A DNA stretch of 64,000 nucleotides from Methylobacterium sp. WL119 (GCF_008039875.1 NZ_VRUU01000012.1:16596-80595), one strand, 5' to 3'; positions 44,824 through 56,755 are shown, counted from the first letter of the stretch. Notes: generated by a model from the sequence alone, not told the origin. Made by a program: numbers and translations.

Positions 44824-45333
44824 TCACGGCAGGGACGGCTCCGCGGCGCTGGTCCACCCTTGCAGAACCGTGCGCAGCGGCTCCGGCAACGCGACGGGCC
44901 GGCGGGTGGCGCGGTCGACGTAGACGTGCACGAAGAAGCCCTCGGCCGCGGCCTCGTCGGCGTCGCCGCGGAACAGCCCGATCTCGTAGCGCACGCTCGA
45001 CCGGCCGATCCGCGCGACGCGCACGCCGGCGGTGACCACGTCCGGGAAGGCGATCGGCGCGTGGTAGCGGCAGCCGGTCTCGACGACGAGGCCGATCACC
45101 GGGGATCGCGCGATGTCGAGCACGCCGGCCTCGACCAGCAGGCCGTTCACCGCGGTGTCGAAGAACGCGTAGTAGACCACGTTGTTGACGTGCCCGTAGA
45201 CGTCGTTGTCGGCCCAGCGCGTGCCGATCGGGACGTGGCGCGGATAGGACGCCCGGTTCGTGGCGGCGCGGAGTGGGGTGGCGGCGTTCGGGGCAGGCGT
45301 CTCGCGCATCGCGGCGTCCATCGGGCAGGGCAC
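44824..45333 (-). CDS. Hotdog-fold acyl-CoA thioesterase (YbgC type)
   Basis: In this 169-aa protein the 4-HBA/YbgC motif [20 protein letters not shown] lies near residues 36-55, with the catalytic Asp in the loop. It hydrolyses short acyl-CoA or related thioesters. ATG codons at 45333 and 45309 are both possible starts. It is transcribed divergently from rutA with a 227-base gap that shows no other gene. Confidence 0.9.
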   Translation of the reverse strand: MPCPMDAAMRETPAPNAATPLRAATNRASYPRHVPIGTRWADNDVYGHVNNVVYYAFFDTAVNGLLVEAGVLDIARSPVIGLVVETGCRYHAPIAFPDVVTAGVRVARIGRSSVRYEIGLFRGDADEAAAEGFFVHVYVDRATRRPVALPEPLRTVLQGWTSAAEPSLP

Positions 45334-45560
45334 GTGATGCCCGGTCTACCAGATCGCGGGCGGCGTTTCGCGCATCCGGGCGGCTCGATCCGCACCCGGG
45401 ATCGCTTCCCGTCTGGGCGGATCGCGCGCATCGCCTGAGCAACCCGCGGAGATTTTGTGCAGAGCCGCGTCCGCGATTTGACGGGCTGGTTCGAGCGGTT
45501 ACCGTTCCCCGTCTCGGGCCCGCCGCGAGCGGGTCGGGTCGCGTTCGGAAGAGGTGGCCG

Positions 45561-46681
<1,121 letters not shown>

Positions 46682-46682
<1 letters not shown>

Positions 46683-47425
46683 TGGAGGCGCCCGCCGGAT
46701 ACCGCGACGCCGCCGGCCGCTTCGGCGGCGTGACGCTGCCCGCGCGGCCCGAGCCGATCGCCTTCGCGCCCGAGGCCACCGCGCTCATCGTCGTCGACAT
46801 GCAGAACGCCTACGCGACGAAGGGCGGCTACCTCGATCTGGCCGGCTTCGACGTGTCGCAGACCGGGCCGGTGATCGGCCGCATCGCCGCCGCCGTCGCG
46901 GCCGCGCGGGCGGCCGGCATCGTCGTGCTGTGGTTCCAGAACGGATGGGACGCCGACTACGTCGAGGCCGGGGGGCCGGGCTCGCCGAACTGGCACAAAT
47001 CCAACGCGCTGAAGACCATGCGCCGGCAGCCGGGGCTGAACAGCCGGCTGCTGACCCGCGGCACCTGGGACTACGACCTCGTCGACGCGCTGAAGCCGCA
47101 GCCCGGCGACATCGTCATGGGCAAGCCGCGCTACAGCGGCTTCTACAACACGGCGCTCGACAGCACCCTGCGGGCGCGCGGCATCCGCACCCTGGTCTTC
47201 ACCGGAATCGCCACCAACGTCTGCGTGGAATCGACCCTGCGCGACGGGTTCTTCCTCGAATACTTCGGCATCGTGCTGGCCGACGCCACCCACCAGGCCG
47301 GCCCGCCGAGCCTGCAGGAGGGCGCGCTCCTCAACATCGAGACGTTCTTCGGCTGGGTCTCGGACGTGGCGGCCTTCGAGAGGGCCCTCTGTGCCGAGCC
47401 GCGTCGCACCGAAGCCGCCGAGTGA
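46682..47425 (+). CDS. rutB: Ureidoacrylate amidohydrolase RutB
   Basis: This 247-aa protein is of the isochorismatase/cysteine hydrolase family. The catalytic Asp is in [12 protein letters not shown] near residue 40, Lys in [13 protein letters not shown] near residue 145, and Cys in [19 protein letters not shown] near 180. It cleaves ureidoacrylate to carbamate and aminoacrylate. The start overlaps the rutA stop by one base (TGATG). Confidence 0.96.
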
Positions 47426-47450
47426 TCGCCAACGGAAAGTCCCGAACACA

Positions 47451-47870
47451 ATGCCGAAGACCGTCGTGATCCCGCCCGGCACCGGCAAGCCGCTGGCGCC
47501 CTACGTGCCCGGAACCCTGGCCGACGGCGTGCTCTACGTCTCGGGCACGCTGCCGCTCGACGCCGACGCCAACGTCGTCCATGTCGGAGACGCCTCGGCC
47601 CAGACCCGCCACGTGCTCGAGACGATCAAGGGCGTCGTCGCGGCCGCCGGCGGGACCATGGACGACGTGACCTTCAACCACGTCTTCCTCAAGGACTGGG
47701 CCGACTACGCGGCGATCAACGCGGTCTATGCCGAATACTTCCCCGGCGAGAAGCCGGCGCGCTACTGCATCCAGTGCGGGCTGGTGAAGCCGGACGCGCT
47801 GGTCGAGATCGCCTCTGTGGCGCATGTCGGCAGGCCGGTCGGCGCGCTCGCCGTCGACACCTCGATCTGA
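47451..47870 (+). CDS. rutC: RutC, RidA/YjgF family 3-aminoacrylate deaminase
   Basis: This 139-aa protein of the YjgF/RidA family has [20 protein letters not shown] and the conserved C-terminal [20 protein letters not shown]. It speeds aminoacrylate breakdown to malonic semialdehyde. The ATG at 47451 starts 26 bases after rutB. Confidence 0.95.
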   Translation: MPKTVVIPPGTGKPLAPYVPGTLADGVLYVSGTLPLDADANVVHVGDASAQTRHVLETIKGVVAAAGGTMDDVTFNHVFLKDWADYAAINAVYAEYFPGEKPARYCIQCGLVKPDALVEIASVAHVGRPVGALAVDTSI

Positions 47871-48637
47871 TGCCGGTCCATCACGACGTCGCCGGCGACG
47901 GCGCGCGGACCGTCCTGCTCTCGCCGGGGCTCGGCGGGATGGCGGGCTACTTCGCGCCGCAGATGCCCGCGCTGGATCCGCACTTCCGCGTCCTGACCTA
48001 CGACCATCGCGGCACCGGCCGCTCGAAGGGCCCGCTCGAGCCCGGCCACGACATCGCGGCGATGGCGGAGGACGCGCTGTCGGTCCTCGACGCCACCGGC
48101 ACCGCGAGGGCGGACGTCGTCGGGCACGCGCTCGGCGGGCTGATCGCGCTGCAATTGGCGCTCAACCACCCGACGCGCGTCGGGCGCATCGTCGTGATCA
48201 ACGGCTGGGACGCGATCGATTCCGCGACGCTGCGGTGCTTTTCCGCCCGCAAAGCGCTCCTGAACCATGCCGGCCCCGAGGCCTTCGTCCGCGCGCAGGC
48301 GATCTTCCTCTATCCCGCCCCGTGGCTGTCCGAGAATGCCGCGCGGGTGGCGGCGGACGAGGCGCATGCGCTGGCGCATTTCCCCGGGCCCGAGACGGTG
48401 CTCGCGCGGATCGGCGCGCTGGAGCGCTTCACCCTTGCCGGGCGGCTCGGCGCGATCCCGCACGAGACCCTGGTGATGGCCGCCCGCGACGACGTGCTGG
48501 TGCCCTACACCGCCTCCGAACGCCTCGCCGCCGGCCTCGCCAAGGCCCGCCTCGATCTCGTGGCCGAGGGCGGCCACGCCCACAGTGTCACGCGGGCGGA
48601 AGCCTTCAACCGGACGCTGCTCGACTTCCTGCTCTGA
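47870..48637 (+). CDS. rutD: RutD, alpha/beta hydrolase of uracil catabolism
   Basis: In this 255-aa protein the nucleophile elbow reads [16 protein letters not shown], with Ala where a Ser is expected. As I recall, the E. coli RutD has the same GHALG, so this is the family state and not a defect. The strings [14 protein letters not shown] and [13 protein letters not shown] are typical of RutD. Overlap with rutC is TGATG. The last 32 bases overlap the convergent adenine deaminase gene. Confidence 0.93.
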   Translation: MPVHHDVAGDGARTVLLSPGLGGMAGYFAPQMPALDPHFRVLTYDHRGTGRSKGPLEPGHDIAAMAEDALSVLDATGTARADVVGHALGGLIALQLALNHPTRVGRIVVINGWDAIDSATLRCFSARKALLNHAGPEAFVRAQAIFLYPAPWLSENAARVAADEAHALAHFPGPETVLARIGALERFTLAGRLGAIPHETLVMAARDDVLVPYTASERLAAGLAKARLDLVAEGGHAHSVTRAEAFNRTLLDFLL

Positions 48638-50459
48638 TTGGGCGGAAACTCTCCGAGGCCGGCTCGAACAGCGGCACCTGGCGCATCTCCGGCACCAGCA
48701 CCAGGCCCCTGTCGGTGATGCGGATCTGCGGGATCACCGAGAGCGGGATCAGGTTGAAGCCCATGTAGGGGATGGTGCAGCCGGCCCGCTCCCAGGCGAC
48801 CTTCAGGGCGCGGACCTCCTCGGCGACCGCGCCGACGCGCTTGTCCGAGAGCAGGCCCGCCACCGGCAGCGGCACCATCGCGACGACCGCGCCGTCCTCG
48901 ACCACGCAGACCCCGCCCTGATGCGCCGCGACGGCGTCGACCGCGACCCGCATGTCGGCCTCGTTCAGCCCGGCGACGATGAGGTTGTGCGAATCGTGGC
49001 CGACGCTGCTCGCCACCGCGCCGCGCTTCAGCCCGAAGGCGCGCAGCAGCCCGTGCGCGGCGTGGCCGCCGAGCCCATGCCGCTCCACCACGGCGACGTG
49101 GCACAGATCGTTCTCGGCGAGCGTCGTCGGCCAGTCTACGGCGGGATCGAGCGTGATGCGCTCGTGGACGAGCTCGATGCCGGGCAGCGTCGTGCGGATC
49201 GCGTTGACGGTGCAGGGGGCTTCCGGCAGCGTCGGGATCAGCGACGGCACCGGCACCGGCAGGTGGACGGTGGCGTAGGCGCGCGCCGGGTAGCGGTAGG
49301 GGCGCGACAGGGCCGCGTCGAGGCGCGGCGTGATCGTGCGGTTCTCGACCACCAGCTCGCCGCCGTACCAGGTCGATTGCGGCACGAGGTCGTCGTCGAG
49401 CAGCACGAGGTCGGCCCGCCGGCCGCCACCGAGGCCGCCGATCTCGCCGTCGAGGCCGTAGCGCGTCGCGGGGTGCAGCGAGCCCATCGACCAGGCCGCC
49501 GGCTTCGGGATGCCCATCCGCACCGCTTCGCGCACCACCCAGTCGAGCCCGTATGCGAGGAGGTCCACGGCGTCGCGGTCGTCGGTGCAGCAGCAGACTC
49601 GCTTCCAGGCGGCGCCGTAATCGACCACCGTGCCGATCGCCTTCGGCAGCGAGTGCCACGGCGTTGTCGGCGGCCCGCCGCGCAGGAAGATCCAGATGCC
49701 GGCGTCGAGCAGGTCGTCGGCGATGTCGCGGTCGATCGCCTCGTGGGTGTCGGTGACGCCGGACGCGGCGTAGGCGGCGACGAAGTCGCGGCCGTAGATG
49801 TGGCCCGAGACCGGGCGCCCGCGCGACAGCGAAGCCGCGATGATCGCGTGGGCGCGGGGATCGCCCTCGGCGACCGCGACGAAATCCATCTTCTCGCCCA
49901 GGCCCAAGGCCTCGGGCCAGGCGTCGAACAGGGCGGCGATCTTCTCGGCGGTGAGGTCGCCGCCGGAGGTCTCCAGCTTAGGCGTCGTCGCCGGCACCGT
50001 GCTCGGCACGGTGAGGTAGATGTTGAGCGCCGCCGCGCGGGCATCCTCCAGCATCCAGGCGACGCCGTCGGCATCGAGCACGTTGCCGATCTCGTGGCTG
50101 TCGCAGACGATCGTCGTCGTGCCGTTCAGAAGTGCCGCCTCGGCGTAGGCGCAGGCGGTGATCATGCTGCTTTCGATGTGCAGATGCGGGTCGACGAGGC
50201 CCGGCGCGATCAGCCCGCCGCCCGCATCGAACCGCGCCGCGCCGCCGCGATGGCTGCCGGCGGGCTTCACCGCGGCGATCCGGCCGCCCGCGATCCAGAC
50301 CTCGCGCTCGGGCAGGATGCGGTCGGAATAGGTCGAGAGCACCCGCGCGCCGGCGATCACGAGGTCCGGCTCGGCCCGGCCCGACGCCACGTCGGCGAGG
50401 CGGCGCGTCATCTGCGCGAGCGGCACGACGGAGAAGCGGTTCAGCGGCGCTGGGGACAT
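48606..50459 (-). CDS. ade: Adenine deaminase
   Basis: This 617-aa amidohydrolase of the Ade family has metal-site motif [13 protein letters not shown] near residues 88-100, [12 protein letters not shown] near 118-130, and the C-terminal [19 protein letters not shown] typical of the family. It converts adenine to hypoxanthine and ammonia. It is divergent from the dihydropyrimidinase gene and convergent with rutD. Related COG1001 enzymes can act on other cyclic amidines, so specificity is likely but not certain. Confidence 0.9.
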   Translation of the reverse strand: MSPAPLNRFSVVPLAQMTRRLADVASGRAEPDLVIAGARVLSTYSDRILPEREVWIAGGRIAAVKPAGSHRGGAARFDAGGGLIAPGLVDPHLHIESSMITACAYAEAALLNGTTTIVCDSHEIGNVLDADGVAWMLEDARAAALNIYLTVPSTVPATTPKLETSGGDLTAEKIAALFDAWPEALGLGEKMDFVAVAEGDPRAHAIIAASLSRGRPVSGHIYGRDFVAAYAASGVTDTHEAIDRDIADDLLDAGIWIFLRGGPPTTPWHSLPKAIGTVVDYGAAWKRVCCCTDDRDAVDLLAYGLDWVVREAVRMGIPKPAAWSMGSLHPATRYGLDGEIGGLGGGRRADLVLLDDDLVPQSTWYGGELVVENRTITPRLDAALSRPYRYPARAYATVHLPVPVPSLIPTLPEAPCTVNAIRTTLPGIELVHERITLDPAVDWPTTLAENDLCHVAVVERHGLGGHAAHGLLRAFGLKRGAVASSVGHDSHNLIVAGLNEADMRVAVDAVAAHQGGVCVVEDGAVVAMVPLPVAGLLSDKRVGAVAEEVRALKVAWERAGCTIPYMGFNLIPLSVIPQIRITDRGLVLVPEMRQVPLFEPASESFRPIRAGSRAASG

Positions 50460-50567
50460 CGGGTCGGACACTCTCGCGGGCGGATGGAGGCGATCCGGGC
50501 ACGCATCGTGCCAGGGCGGCCGGACCGGTCGACAGGACCGAGGTTCCACCCGAGAGGCGGCGAAACC

Positions 50568-51977
50568 ATGCCCGACTTCGATCTCGCGATCCGCGGCGGC
50601 ACCGTCGTCACCGCCGCCGACACGCTGCGTGCCGAGATCGGCATCCGCGACGGCCGCATCGTCGCGGTGGCCGAGCGGGTGGCGGACGCGGCCCGGACCA
50701 TCGACGCGTCCGGGCTGCTGGTGCTGCCGGGCGGCATCGACAGCCACGTCCACATCGCGCAGCCCTCGGGGCCCGGCATCGTCATGGCCGACGACTTCGC
50801 CTCGGCGACGCGGGCGGCCGCCGCCGGCGGCAACACCTGCGTGATGCCGTTCGCGTTGCAGCCGCGCGGCGGCTCCCTGCGCGCGGCGGCCGAGGCCTAT
50901 CGCGGTCTGGCCGAGGGGCAATGCCACGTCGACGCGGCGATCCACCTGATCGTCTCGGACCCGACCGAGGCGGTGCTCGGGCAGGAGCTGCCGGCGCTGA
51001 TCGCCGCCGGCTACACCTCGTTCAAGGTCTTCATGACGTACGACGACTTGGTCCTGAACGACCGGCAGATCCTCGACGTGTTCGAGGTCGCCCGGCGCGA
51101 GGGCGCCCGCGTGATGGTCCATGCCGAGGGCTACGACGCGATCCGCTACCTCGGCGAGCGCCTGGAGAAGGCCGGGGAGACCCGGCCCTTCGGCCATGCG
51201 CTGTCGCGGCCGCAACCGGTCGAGCGCGAGGCGGCGCATCGGGCGATCAGCCATGCCGAGCTGGTCGACCTGCCGATCGTCATCGTCCACGTCTCGGGCG
51301 AGCAGGCGATGGAGCAGATCGCGTGGGCGCAGGGGCGCGGCCTGAAGATCCATGCCGAGACCTGCCCGCAATACCTGACGCTGACGGCCGAGGACATGAA
51401 GGGGATCGGCGACGACCCGATGTCGGGCGCGAAGTACGTCTGCTCGCCGCCGCCGCGGGATGCCGCGAGCCAGGCGGCGATCTGGTCCGGCCTGCAGCGC
51501 GGGATCTTCGACGTGGTCTCCTCCGACCATTGCCCGTTCCGCTACGACGACCCCCAGGGCAAGCTCAACCCGCGCGCAAGAACCTCCTTCCGCTGGATCC
51601 CGAACGGCATCCCCGGCATCGAGACCCGGCTGCCGGTGCTCTTCTCCGAGGGCGTGTCGAAGGGGCGGATCTCGCTGAACCAGTTCGCCGCGCTCACCGC
51701 GACGAACCACGCGAAGCTCTACGGCCTGTATCCGAAGAAAGGCTCGATCGGCCCCGGCTTCGACGCCGACCTGACCCTGTGGGACCCAAACCGCCGCGAG
51801 ACGATCACGCAGGCGGCGCTCCATCACGGCGCCGACTACACCCCCTGGGAGGGGTTTTCGGTGACCGGCTGGCCGGTGATGACGATCGCGCGCGGGCAGG
51901 TTGTCGCCGAGGACGGCCGGGTGCTGTCCGTGCCGGGCCAGGGCCGCGTGCTCGACCGGAGCATCGTGCCGGGCTGA
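50568..51977 (+). CDS. Dihydropyrimidinase/D-hydantoinase
   Basis: In this 469-aa cyclic amidohydrolase the metal motif is [16 protein letters not shown] near residue 55, the carboxylated-lysine strand is [13 protein letters not shown] near residue 148, and [13 protein letters not shown] lies near residue 317. It hydrolyses dihydrouracil, dihydrothymine or hydantoins. No dihydropyrimidine dehydrogenase or beta-ureidopropionase gene is in view, so it may serve hydantoin or allantoin-like substrates. It ends 3 bases before the end of the convergent molybdenum hydroxylase gene. Confidence 0.93.
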   Translation: MPDFDLAIRGGTVVTAADTLRAEIGIRDGRIVAVAERVADAARTIDASGLLVLPGGIDSHVHIAQPSGPGIVMADDFASATRAAAAGGNTCVMPFALQPRGGSLRAAAEAYRGLAEGQCHVDAAIHLIVSDPTEAVLGQELPALIAAGYTSFKVFMTYDDLVLNDRQILDVFEVARREGARVMVHAEGYDAIRYLGERLEKAGETRPFGHALSRPQPVEREAAHRAISHAELVDLPIVIVHVSGEQAMEQIAWAQGRGLKIHAETCPQYLTLTAEDMKGIGDDPMSGAKYVCSPPPRDAASQAAIWSGLQRGIFDVVSSDHCPFRYDDPQGKLNPRARTSFRWIPNGIPGIETRLPVLFSEGVSKGRISLNQFAALTATNHAKLYGLYPKKGSIGPGFDADLTLWDPNRRETITQAALHHGADYTPWEGFSVTGWPVMTIARGQVVAEDGRVLSVPGQGRVLDRSIVPG

Positions 51978-51980
51978 AGG

Positions 51981-54875
51981 TCAGGCCGCCCCGACATCCC
52001 GAAAGATCCGGTCCGGCGCGAACGGCGTCGCGGTGAGCCGCGCGCCGGTCGCGTCGCGGATCGCGTTGGCGAGCGCCGGGGCGACCGGGTTGAACGGGCT
52101 CTCGCTCATCGATTTCGCGCCGAGCGGGCCGATGCTGTCGTGGGTGTCGGCGAACAGCACCTCGGTCGCCGGCACGTCGGCGCAGGCCGGGATGTGGTAG
52201 TTCCGGAACGTCTGGGTGATCACGCGGCCGGCCTCGTCGAGACGCACGTCCTCGTACAGCGCCGCGCCGAGGGCCTGCGCGACGCCGCCCTCGACCTGCC
52301 CGCGGCACTGCATCGGGTTGATCACGCGGCCGGCATCGGCCGCGTGGACGCTGCGCAGGATCCGGACCTCGCCGGTCCCCGGATGCACGGCGACCCGGAA
52401 CGCCTGGACGTTGAAGGCGACCGAGCGCGGCGAGCCGTCGGCCCGGCCTTCCGCTTCGAGCGGACCCTCGGCGATGAGGTCGGCCAACGCGATGCGGCCC
52501 CCCGGAACGATCACGTGGTCGCCCTCGAGGCGGCAGTCGGCGTCCGCGGCGCCCGCCTGCGCCGCCGCCCGGGTCAGGATCGCGCGGGCGAGCGCCTCCG
52601 CCGCGTTCAGCGTCGCGCGACCCGCCACGACGATGCCGGTGCTGCCGTAGGCGCCGGTGTCGTGGCCGACCGCGTCGGTGTCGGAGGCGCGGATGCGGAT
52701 GCGGTCCGGCGCGGTGCCGAGGGCGGCGGCCGCGATCTGCGCATGCACGGTGGTGGTGCCGTTGCCGAACTCCGCGGTGCCGACCAGAAGCTCGTAGACG
52801 GCGCCGTCGGAAGGGTCGCCATCACCGCGACGGACCCCCTCTCCCGTGCGGTGGAGGGCTGGGGTGAGGGACGAGGACGCGCCGGAGAGGCCACGCCCCT
52901 CACCCTGTCCCTCTCCGCCTGGGAGAAGGGACCCGCGATCGGATGGCCCGGACAGGGAAAGCCGGATGCGCGCGTCCGAAAAATGCCCGCGCGGGGGGAT
53001 CGTGTCGATCATCGCCATCGCCATGCCCTCGCCGACACGCCAGCCCTCCGGAGCCGGGTCGCCGCCGGGGGCCGCCATCGCGCGCTCGGCGAGGTCGAGG
53101 CACTGGTCGAGGCCGTAGCTGCCGTATTCGACGTCGTGCGGCTCTAGGCTGGTCGAGACCATCGGGTCGCCGGGCCGCACCGCGTTGCGGCGGCGCATCG
53201 CGTAAGGGTCGAGGCCGAGGTCGCGGGCGAGCTCGTCCATCGCCGATTCGACGGCGAAGATCGTCTGGCTGAGGCCGTAGCCGCGGAAGGCGCCGGCCGG
53301 CAGGGTGTGGGTGTAGACGGCGTAGCCGTCGACGCGCTTGTTCGGGCAGCGATAGGCGCCGATCACCTCGTTGGTGCCGTGGTGGAGCACGCCGCCGGCA
53401 TGGTTGCCGTAGGCCCCGGTGTTCGAGACGACGTCGAGCTGGATCGCGGTGAGCGTGCCGTCGGCTCGCGCGCCGAGCTTTACCCGGACCCGCATCGGAT
53501 GGCGGGTGGTGGTGGCGGTGAACTGCTCCTGGCGGGTGAGCTCCCACTTCACCGGGCGCCCGGTGCGGAGCACCGCCAGCGCGACGAGATCCTCGGTCAG
53601 CATCTCCTGCTTGCCGCCGAACCCGCCGCCGACGCGGGCCGCCATCACCCGCACCTGCGATCGGTCGAGGTCGAACAGCGTGCAGAGCGCGTCGCGGGTC
53701 AGGAACGGCACCTGCGTCGAGGAGCGGATCACGAGGCGGCCGTCCGCGTCCCGCCAGCCGATCGCGCCGTGGGTCTCGAGATGGGCGTGCTGCACCCGTT
53801 GCGAGAGGTAGGTGCCCTCGTGGATGTGGTGCGCCTCGGCAAAACCCGCCTCGACGTCGCCGACCAGGCCGTGCGCCTCGGCCGCGAGGTTCGCGCGGAA
53901 CGCCTGCGGCGGCGCGTCCGCCCCCGACACGACCCCGCCGTGGACTCGCGTCGCGTCGGGCCGCATCGCATCCTCCGGGTCGAACACCGCCGGCAACGGC
54001 TCGTAGGCGATAGCGAGCGCCCACACGCCGGCCTCGGCCGCGGCTTCCGTCTCGGCGACCACCGCGGCGACGCGCTGGCCGACGAAGCGGACGGTGTCGT
54101 CGAGCACGCGGGTGTCGGGCGCGTCGTCGGCCGGGTTCTCGTGCCGGCCGGTGGAGAAGCGCAGGTTCGGCACGTCCGCATAAGTGAGCACCGCGACGAC
54201 GCCCGGGAGCGCCAGGGCCGCCGCGCGATCGATCGCGACGATCCGCGCGTGCGCGTGGTCTGAGCGCAGCACCCGCATGTGCAGCAGGCCCGGCATGGCG
54301 AGGTCGAAGGTGTAGCCGGCGCGGCCCGACACGATGTCCGGCGCCGCGGGCGCCGGCACGCTGCGCCCGATCGGGTCGCTCGCGGTCGCCGCCTCGGCCG
54401 AGGCGATGCCGGCGATGGCGTCGCGGATGGCGCGGTAGCCGGTGCAGCGGCAGAGATTGCCCTTCAGCGCCGCGCCGAGGTCGCGCTTCTGGCCCTGGTC
54501 GAGGGACGCCGCCGTCATGATCATCCCGGGCGTGCAGAAGCCGCACTGAAAGCCCTGGGCCGCGACGAAGGCCGCCTGCATCGGGTGCAGCGGGTCCGGC
54601 GCCCGATCCGGCGCCCGGTCCGGCACCCCCTGCCCCGGCCGGCACGGGCCGGACAGCCCCTCGATGGTGGTGACGCTGCGCCCCTCGGCCCGGAACGCCG
54701 GCAGCAGGCAGCTGTGGATCGGCTCGCCGTCGAGGTGGACCGTGCAGGCGCCGCAATCGCCGGCGTCGCACCCCTTCTTGACGCCGAACCAGCCCTGCTC
54801 GCGCAGCAGCGTGCGCAGGCACTGGCCGGGACGCGGCGCCACCTCCTCGGCATGGCCGTTGACGACGATCCTCAT
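51981..54875 (-). CDS. Molybdenum hydroxylase, fused 2Fe-2S and Mo-pterin subunits (xanthine dehydrogenase family)
   Basis: This 964-aa protein begins with a 2Fe-2S domain (CDAGDCGACTVHLDG near residue 37, then CGFCTPGMIM and NLCRCTGYRAI). It continues with the molybdopterin domain from about residue 170 (VGGGFGGKQEMLTED, GAFRGYGLSQTIFAVESAMD, and the active-site Glu region GPLGAKSMSESPFNPVAPAL). The FAD domain is a separate gene, so this is a two-gene enzyme. It hydroxylates a purine or other N-heterocycle or aldehyde. A palindromic repeat has been inserted in frame near residues 640-690. The start overlaps the FAD gene stop (ATGA). Confidence 0.9.
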   Translation of the reverse strand: MRIVVNGHAEEVAPRPGQCLRTLLREQGWFGVKKGCDAGDCGACTVHLDGEPIHSCLLPAFRAEGRSVTTIEGLSGPCRPGQGVPDRAPDRAPDPLHPMQAAFVAAQGFQCGFCTPGMIMTAASLDQGQKRDLGAALKGNLCRCTGYRAIRDAIAGIASAEAATASDPIGRSVPAPAAPDIVSGRAGYTFDLAMPGLLHMRVLRSDHAHARIVAIDRAAALALPGVVAVLTYADVPNLRFSTGRHENPADDAPDTRVLDDTVRFVGQRVAAVVAETEAAAEAGVWALAIAYEPLPAVFDPEDAMRPDATRVHGGVVSGADAPPQAFRANLAAEAHGLVGDVEAGFAEAHHIHEGTYLSQRVQHAHLETHGAIGWRDADGRLVIRSSTQVPFLTRDALCTLFDLDRSQVRVMAARVGGGFGGKQEMLTEDLVALAVLRTGRPVKWELTRQEQFTATTTRHPMRVRVKLGARADGTLTAIQLDVVSNTGAYGNHAGGVLHHGTNEVIGAYRCPNKRVDGYAVYTHTLPAGAFRGYGLSQTIFAVESAMDELARDLGLDPYAMRRRNAVRPGDPMVSTSLEPHDVEYGSYGLDQCLDLAERAMAAPGGDPAPEGWRVGEGMAMAMIDTIPPRGHFSDARIRLSLSGPSDRGSLLPGGEGQGEGRGLSGASSSLTPALHRTGEGVRRGDGDPSDGAVYELLVGTAEFGNGTTTVHAQIAAAALGTAPDRIRIRASDTDAVGHDTGAYGSTGIVVAGRATLNAAEALARAILTRAAAQAGAADADCRLEGDHVIVPGGRIALADLIAEGPLEAEGRADGSPRSVAFNVQAFRVAVHPGTGEVRILRSVHAADAGRVINPMQCRGQVEGGVAQALGAALYEDVRLDEAGRVITQTFRNYHIPACADVPATEVLFADTHDSIGPLGAKSMSESPFNPVAPALANAIRDATGARLTATPFAPDRIFRDVGAA
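52835..52932. repeat. Palindromic element inside the molybdenum hydroxylase gene
   Basis: CCCCCTCTCCCGTGCGGTGG plus AGGGCTGGGGTGAGGG at the left pairs imperfectly with CCCCTCACCCTGTCCCTCTC plus CGCCTGGGAGAAGGG at the right. The class is the common intergenic palindrome with a GGGTGAGGG core. Here it is read through in frame as a Gly/Ser/Glu-rich loop (GSLLPGGEGQGEG, SSSLTPALHRTGEG). Confidence 0.75.
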
Positions 54876-55693
54876 GCGCCCTCGCTGAGCTCGGCCCGAA
54901 TCTCCTCGGCGAGCAGGCCGGTGACGTGGTGGCGCCAATCCGGCGCGCCGTGCACGTCGTCGTACCAGAGCGCGTCGTCGATCCGCGTTGCGATCGCGTC
55001 GGCGAGGTCGCGGGCGCTCGGCGGCGCCGGGAAGACGAGGCGCACCGGGCGGCGGGTCGAGGCCGTGACGGTGACGACGCGCGTGCCGTCGGCGTCCCGC
55101 GTGCCGATCAGCAGGGCGCCGGAGCGGCCGTTCGGGCTCAGCGAGATCCGGCGGAAGGCCGCGCGCCGCTTGAGGGCCGAGGCCGGCATGTCGAGGCGCA
55201 GCAGGACCTCGTCCGGGGCGAGCGCGGTCGCCTGCGGCCCGAGCACGAACTCGGCCACCGCCATCCGGCGCTCGCCGCCCGCGCCGGTGCGGATGGTGCA
55301 GACGCCGTCGAGCGCCACGGCGAGCGCGATCATCGGCCCGGCGGGCAGCGCAAGGCAGAGGTTGCCGCCCACGGTCGCCCGGTTCCAGATCTTGAACGAG
55401 CCGAGCAGCGCCCGGCAGCTCTGCCCGACGAGCGGCGCGGCGATCCAGGCGGGCGGCAGCTCGATCCGGTCCAGCTCGGCGATCGTGCAGGTGGCCGACA
55501 GGCTCAAGCCCGCTTCGGTCGCCGCGCTCGGCGGAAGCGCCAGGGCGGTGAGGTCGATCAGCCGCGCGAGATGCGGCTGCGGCTCCGAGAACAGCCAGGT
55601 GCCGCCGGCGAGCCACGCGTCGCCCGCGCGCCAGCCCGGCAGCGAGCCGGGCTCCCGCGGGGTGAGGACCGAGCTGATCGTATCGAGATCCAT
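54872..55693 (-). CDS. FAD-binding subunit of the molybdenum hydroxylase
   Basis: This 273-aa protein has a CoxM/XdhA-type FAD-binding domain: AGGTWLFSEPQPHLARLIDL, then the VGGNLCLALPAGPMIALAVA motif near residue 110, and the C-terminal CO-dehydrogenase flavoprotein part. The ATG at 55693 is preferred; a TTG at 55723 would add ten residues. Its stop overlaps the start of the fused subunit. It passes electrons from the Mo centre to NAD or another acceptor. Confidence 0.9.
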   Translation of the reverse strand: MDLDTISSVLTPREPGSLPGWRAGDAWLAGGTWLFSEPQPHLARLIDLTALALPPSAATEAGLSLSATCTIAELDRIELPPAWIAAPLVGQSCRALLGSFKIWNRATVGGNLCLALPAGPMIALAVALDGVCTIRTGAGGERRMAVAEFVLGPQATALAPDEVLLRLDMPASALKRRAAFRRISLSPNGRSGALLIGTRDADGTRVVTVTASTRRPVRLVFPAPPSARDLADAIATRIDDALWYDDVHGAPDWRHHVTGLLAEEIRAELSEGA

Positions 55694-55735
55694 GCGGCTG
55701 CGCCCAAGCAAGTCTTCGTCCAACCGCCTAAGCGA

Positions 55736-56755
55736 TCACCCACGTGCGTCGACGACGCCGTCCACGAGGTTGAGCCCAAGCAGCAGCTCCGACGGGAATG
55801 CGGTGCGGACCACCGGCTCCACCCGAATCTCGGGCGCGAGGCACGCGGCCTCCGCCCTGCGGGCCGCGACGGCGTCCGCGATCGAGACCGCGGCGAAGCG
55901 CAGCCGCGTGCCGGCCTGGGCCTGGGCGAGCCGCCCGAGGTCGGGGCCGATCACCGTGGCGATCTTCGGGTAGCCGCCGGTCGATTGCCGGTCGGCCATC
56001 AGCACGATCGGCAGCCCCTCGCCCGGCACCTGAATCGCGCCCATGGCGATGCCGTCGGAGACGATGTCGTGGCCGCGTGCATGGGTCAGGCGCGGGCCGT
56101 CGAGGAAGCAGGCCATGCGGTCGCCGCGCCCGGCGACCGTCCACGGGCCGTCGAGGAACGCCGCGATCTGGTCCGCCGCGAAGGCGTCGTCCTGCGGCCC
56201 GAGCACGACGCGGATCGTGTCGGCCGGCCGGTCGAGCCAGGGCGCGACCAGGGCCTGCGGATCGCCGGCGCCGGCGCGCGCCGCGTCGATCGCGAGGCTG
56301 TCGCCGGCCGCCAGCGCGCGGCCATCGAGGCCGCCGAGGCCGGACCGGGTGTGGGTCGCGGTCGAGCCGAGCACCGGCGCGACGGCGATGCGTCCGCACA
56401 CCGCGAGGTAGCACCATGACCCGGCCGAGCCCGCCCGCACCGCGAGCGTCCGGCCGGGCTCCAGCGTCAGCGCGACGGCGGCCGGCAGCGCCTGGCCGTC
56501 GAGGGCGATGCGGAAGCCCGTGCTCGCCAGGACGAGGCCGAGCGGGCCGCCCTTCGCCGCGACGGTGATGCCGCCGGCCGAGACCTCGATCGCCGTGGCG
56601 CCGGGCGGGTTGCCGGCGGCGCGGTTGGCGGTGTCGAAGGCGAGCGCGTCCATCGGCCCGGCAGAGGTGATGCCGTAGCGCAGGTATCCGTGGCGCCCGG
56701 CATCCTGCAGCGTCACGCTCGGCCCGGCGGCGAGGATCGCGAGGCGCGGGCTCAC
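55736..56755 (-). CDS. pxpC: 5-oxoprolinase subunit C (biotin-dependent carboxyltransferase family)
   Basis: In this 339-aa protein the KipA/PxpC pattern is seen: TLQDAGRHGYLRYGITSAGP, MDALAFDTANRAAGN and GGYPKIATVIGPDLGRLAQA. With PxpA and PxpB it forms the ATP-dependent 5-oxoprolinase that opens pyroglutamate to glutamate. The start overlaps the pxpB stop by 4 bases. Confidence 0.94.
   Translation of the reverse strand: MSPRLAILAAGPSVTLQDAGRHGYLRYGITSAGPMDALAFDTANRAAGNPPGATAIEVSAGGITVAAKGGPLGLVLASTGFRIALDGQALPAAVALTLEPGRTLAVRAGSAGSWCYLAVCGRIAVAPVLGSTATHTRSGLGGLDGRALAAGDSLAIDAARAGAGDPQALVAPWLDRPADTIRVVLGPQDDAFAADQIAAFLDGPWTVAGRGDRMACFLDGPRLTHARGHDIVSDGIAMGAIQVPGEGLPIVLMADRQSTGGYPKIATVIGPDLGRLAQAQAGTRLRFAAVSIADAVAARRAEAACLAPEIRVEPVVRTAFPSELLLGLNLVDGVVDARG

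Noticed and set aside
47870..48637. RutD inactive because Ala replaces the nucleophile Ser
   Set aside because: As I recall, characterised RutD also has GHALG at this position, and the rest of the protein matches the family, so this is not a defect.
48585..50567. 661-codon upstream extension of the dihydropyrimidinase frame
   Set aside because: It is antisense to adenine deaminase; the enzyme family starts at the ATG at 50568.
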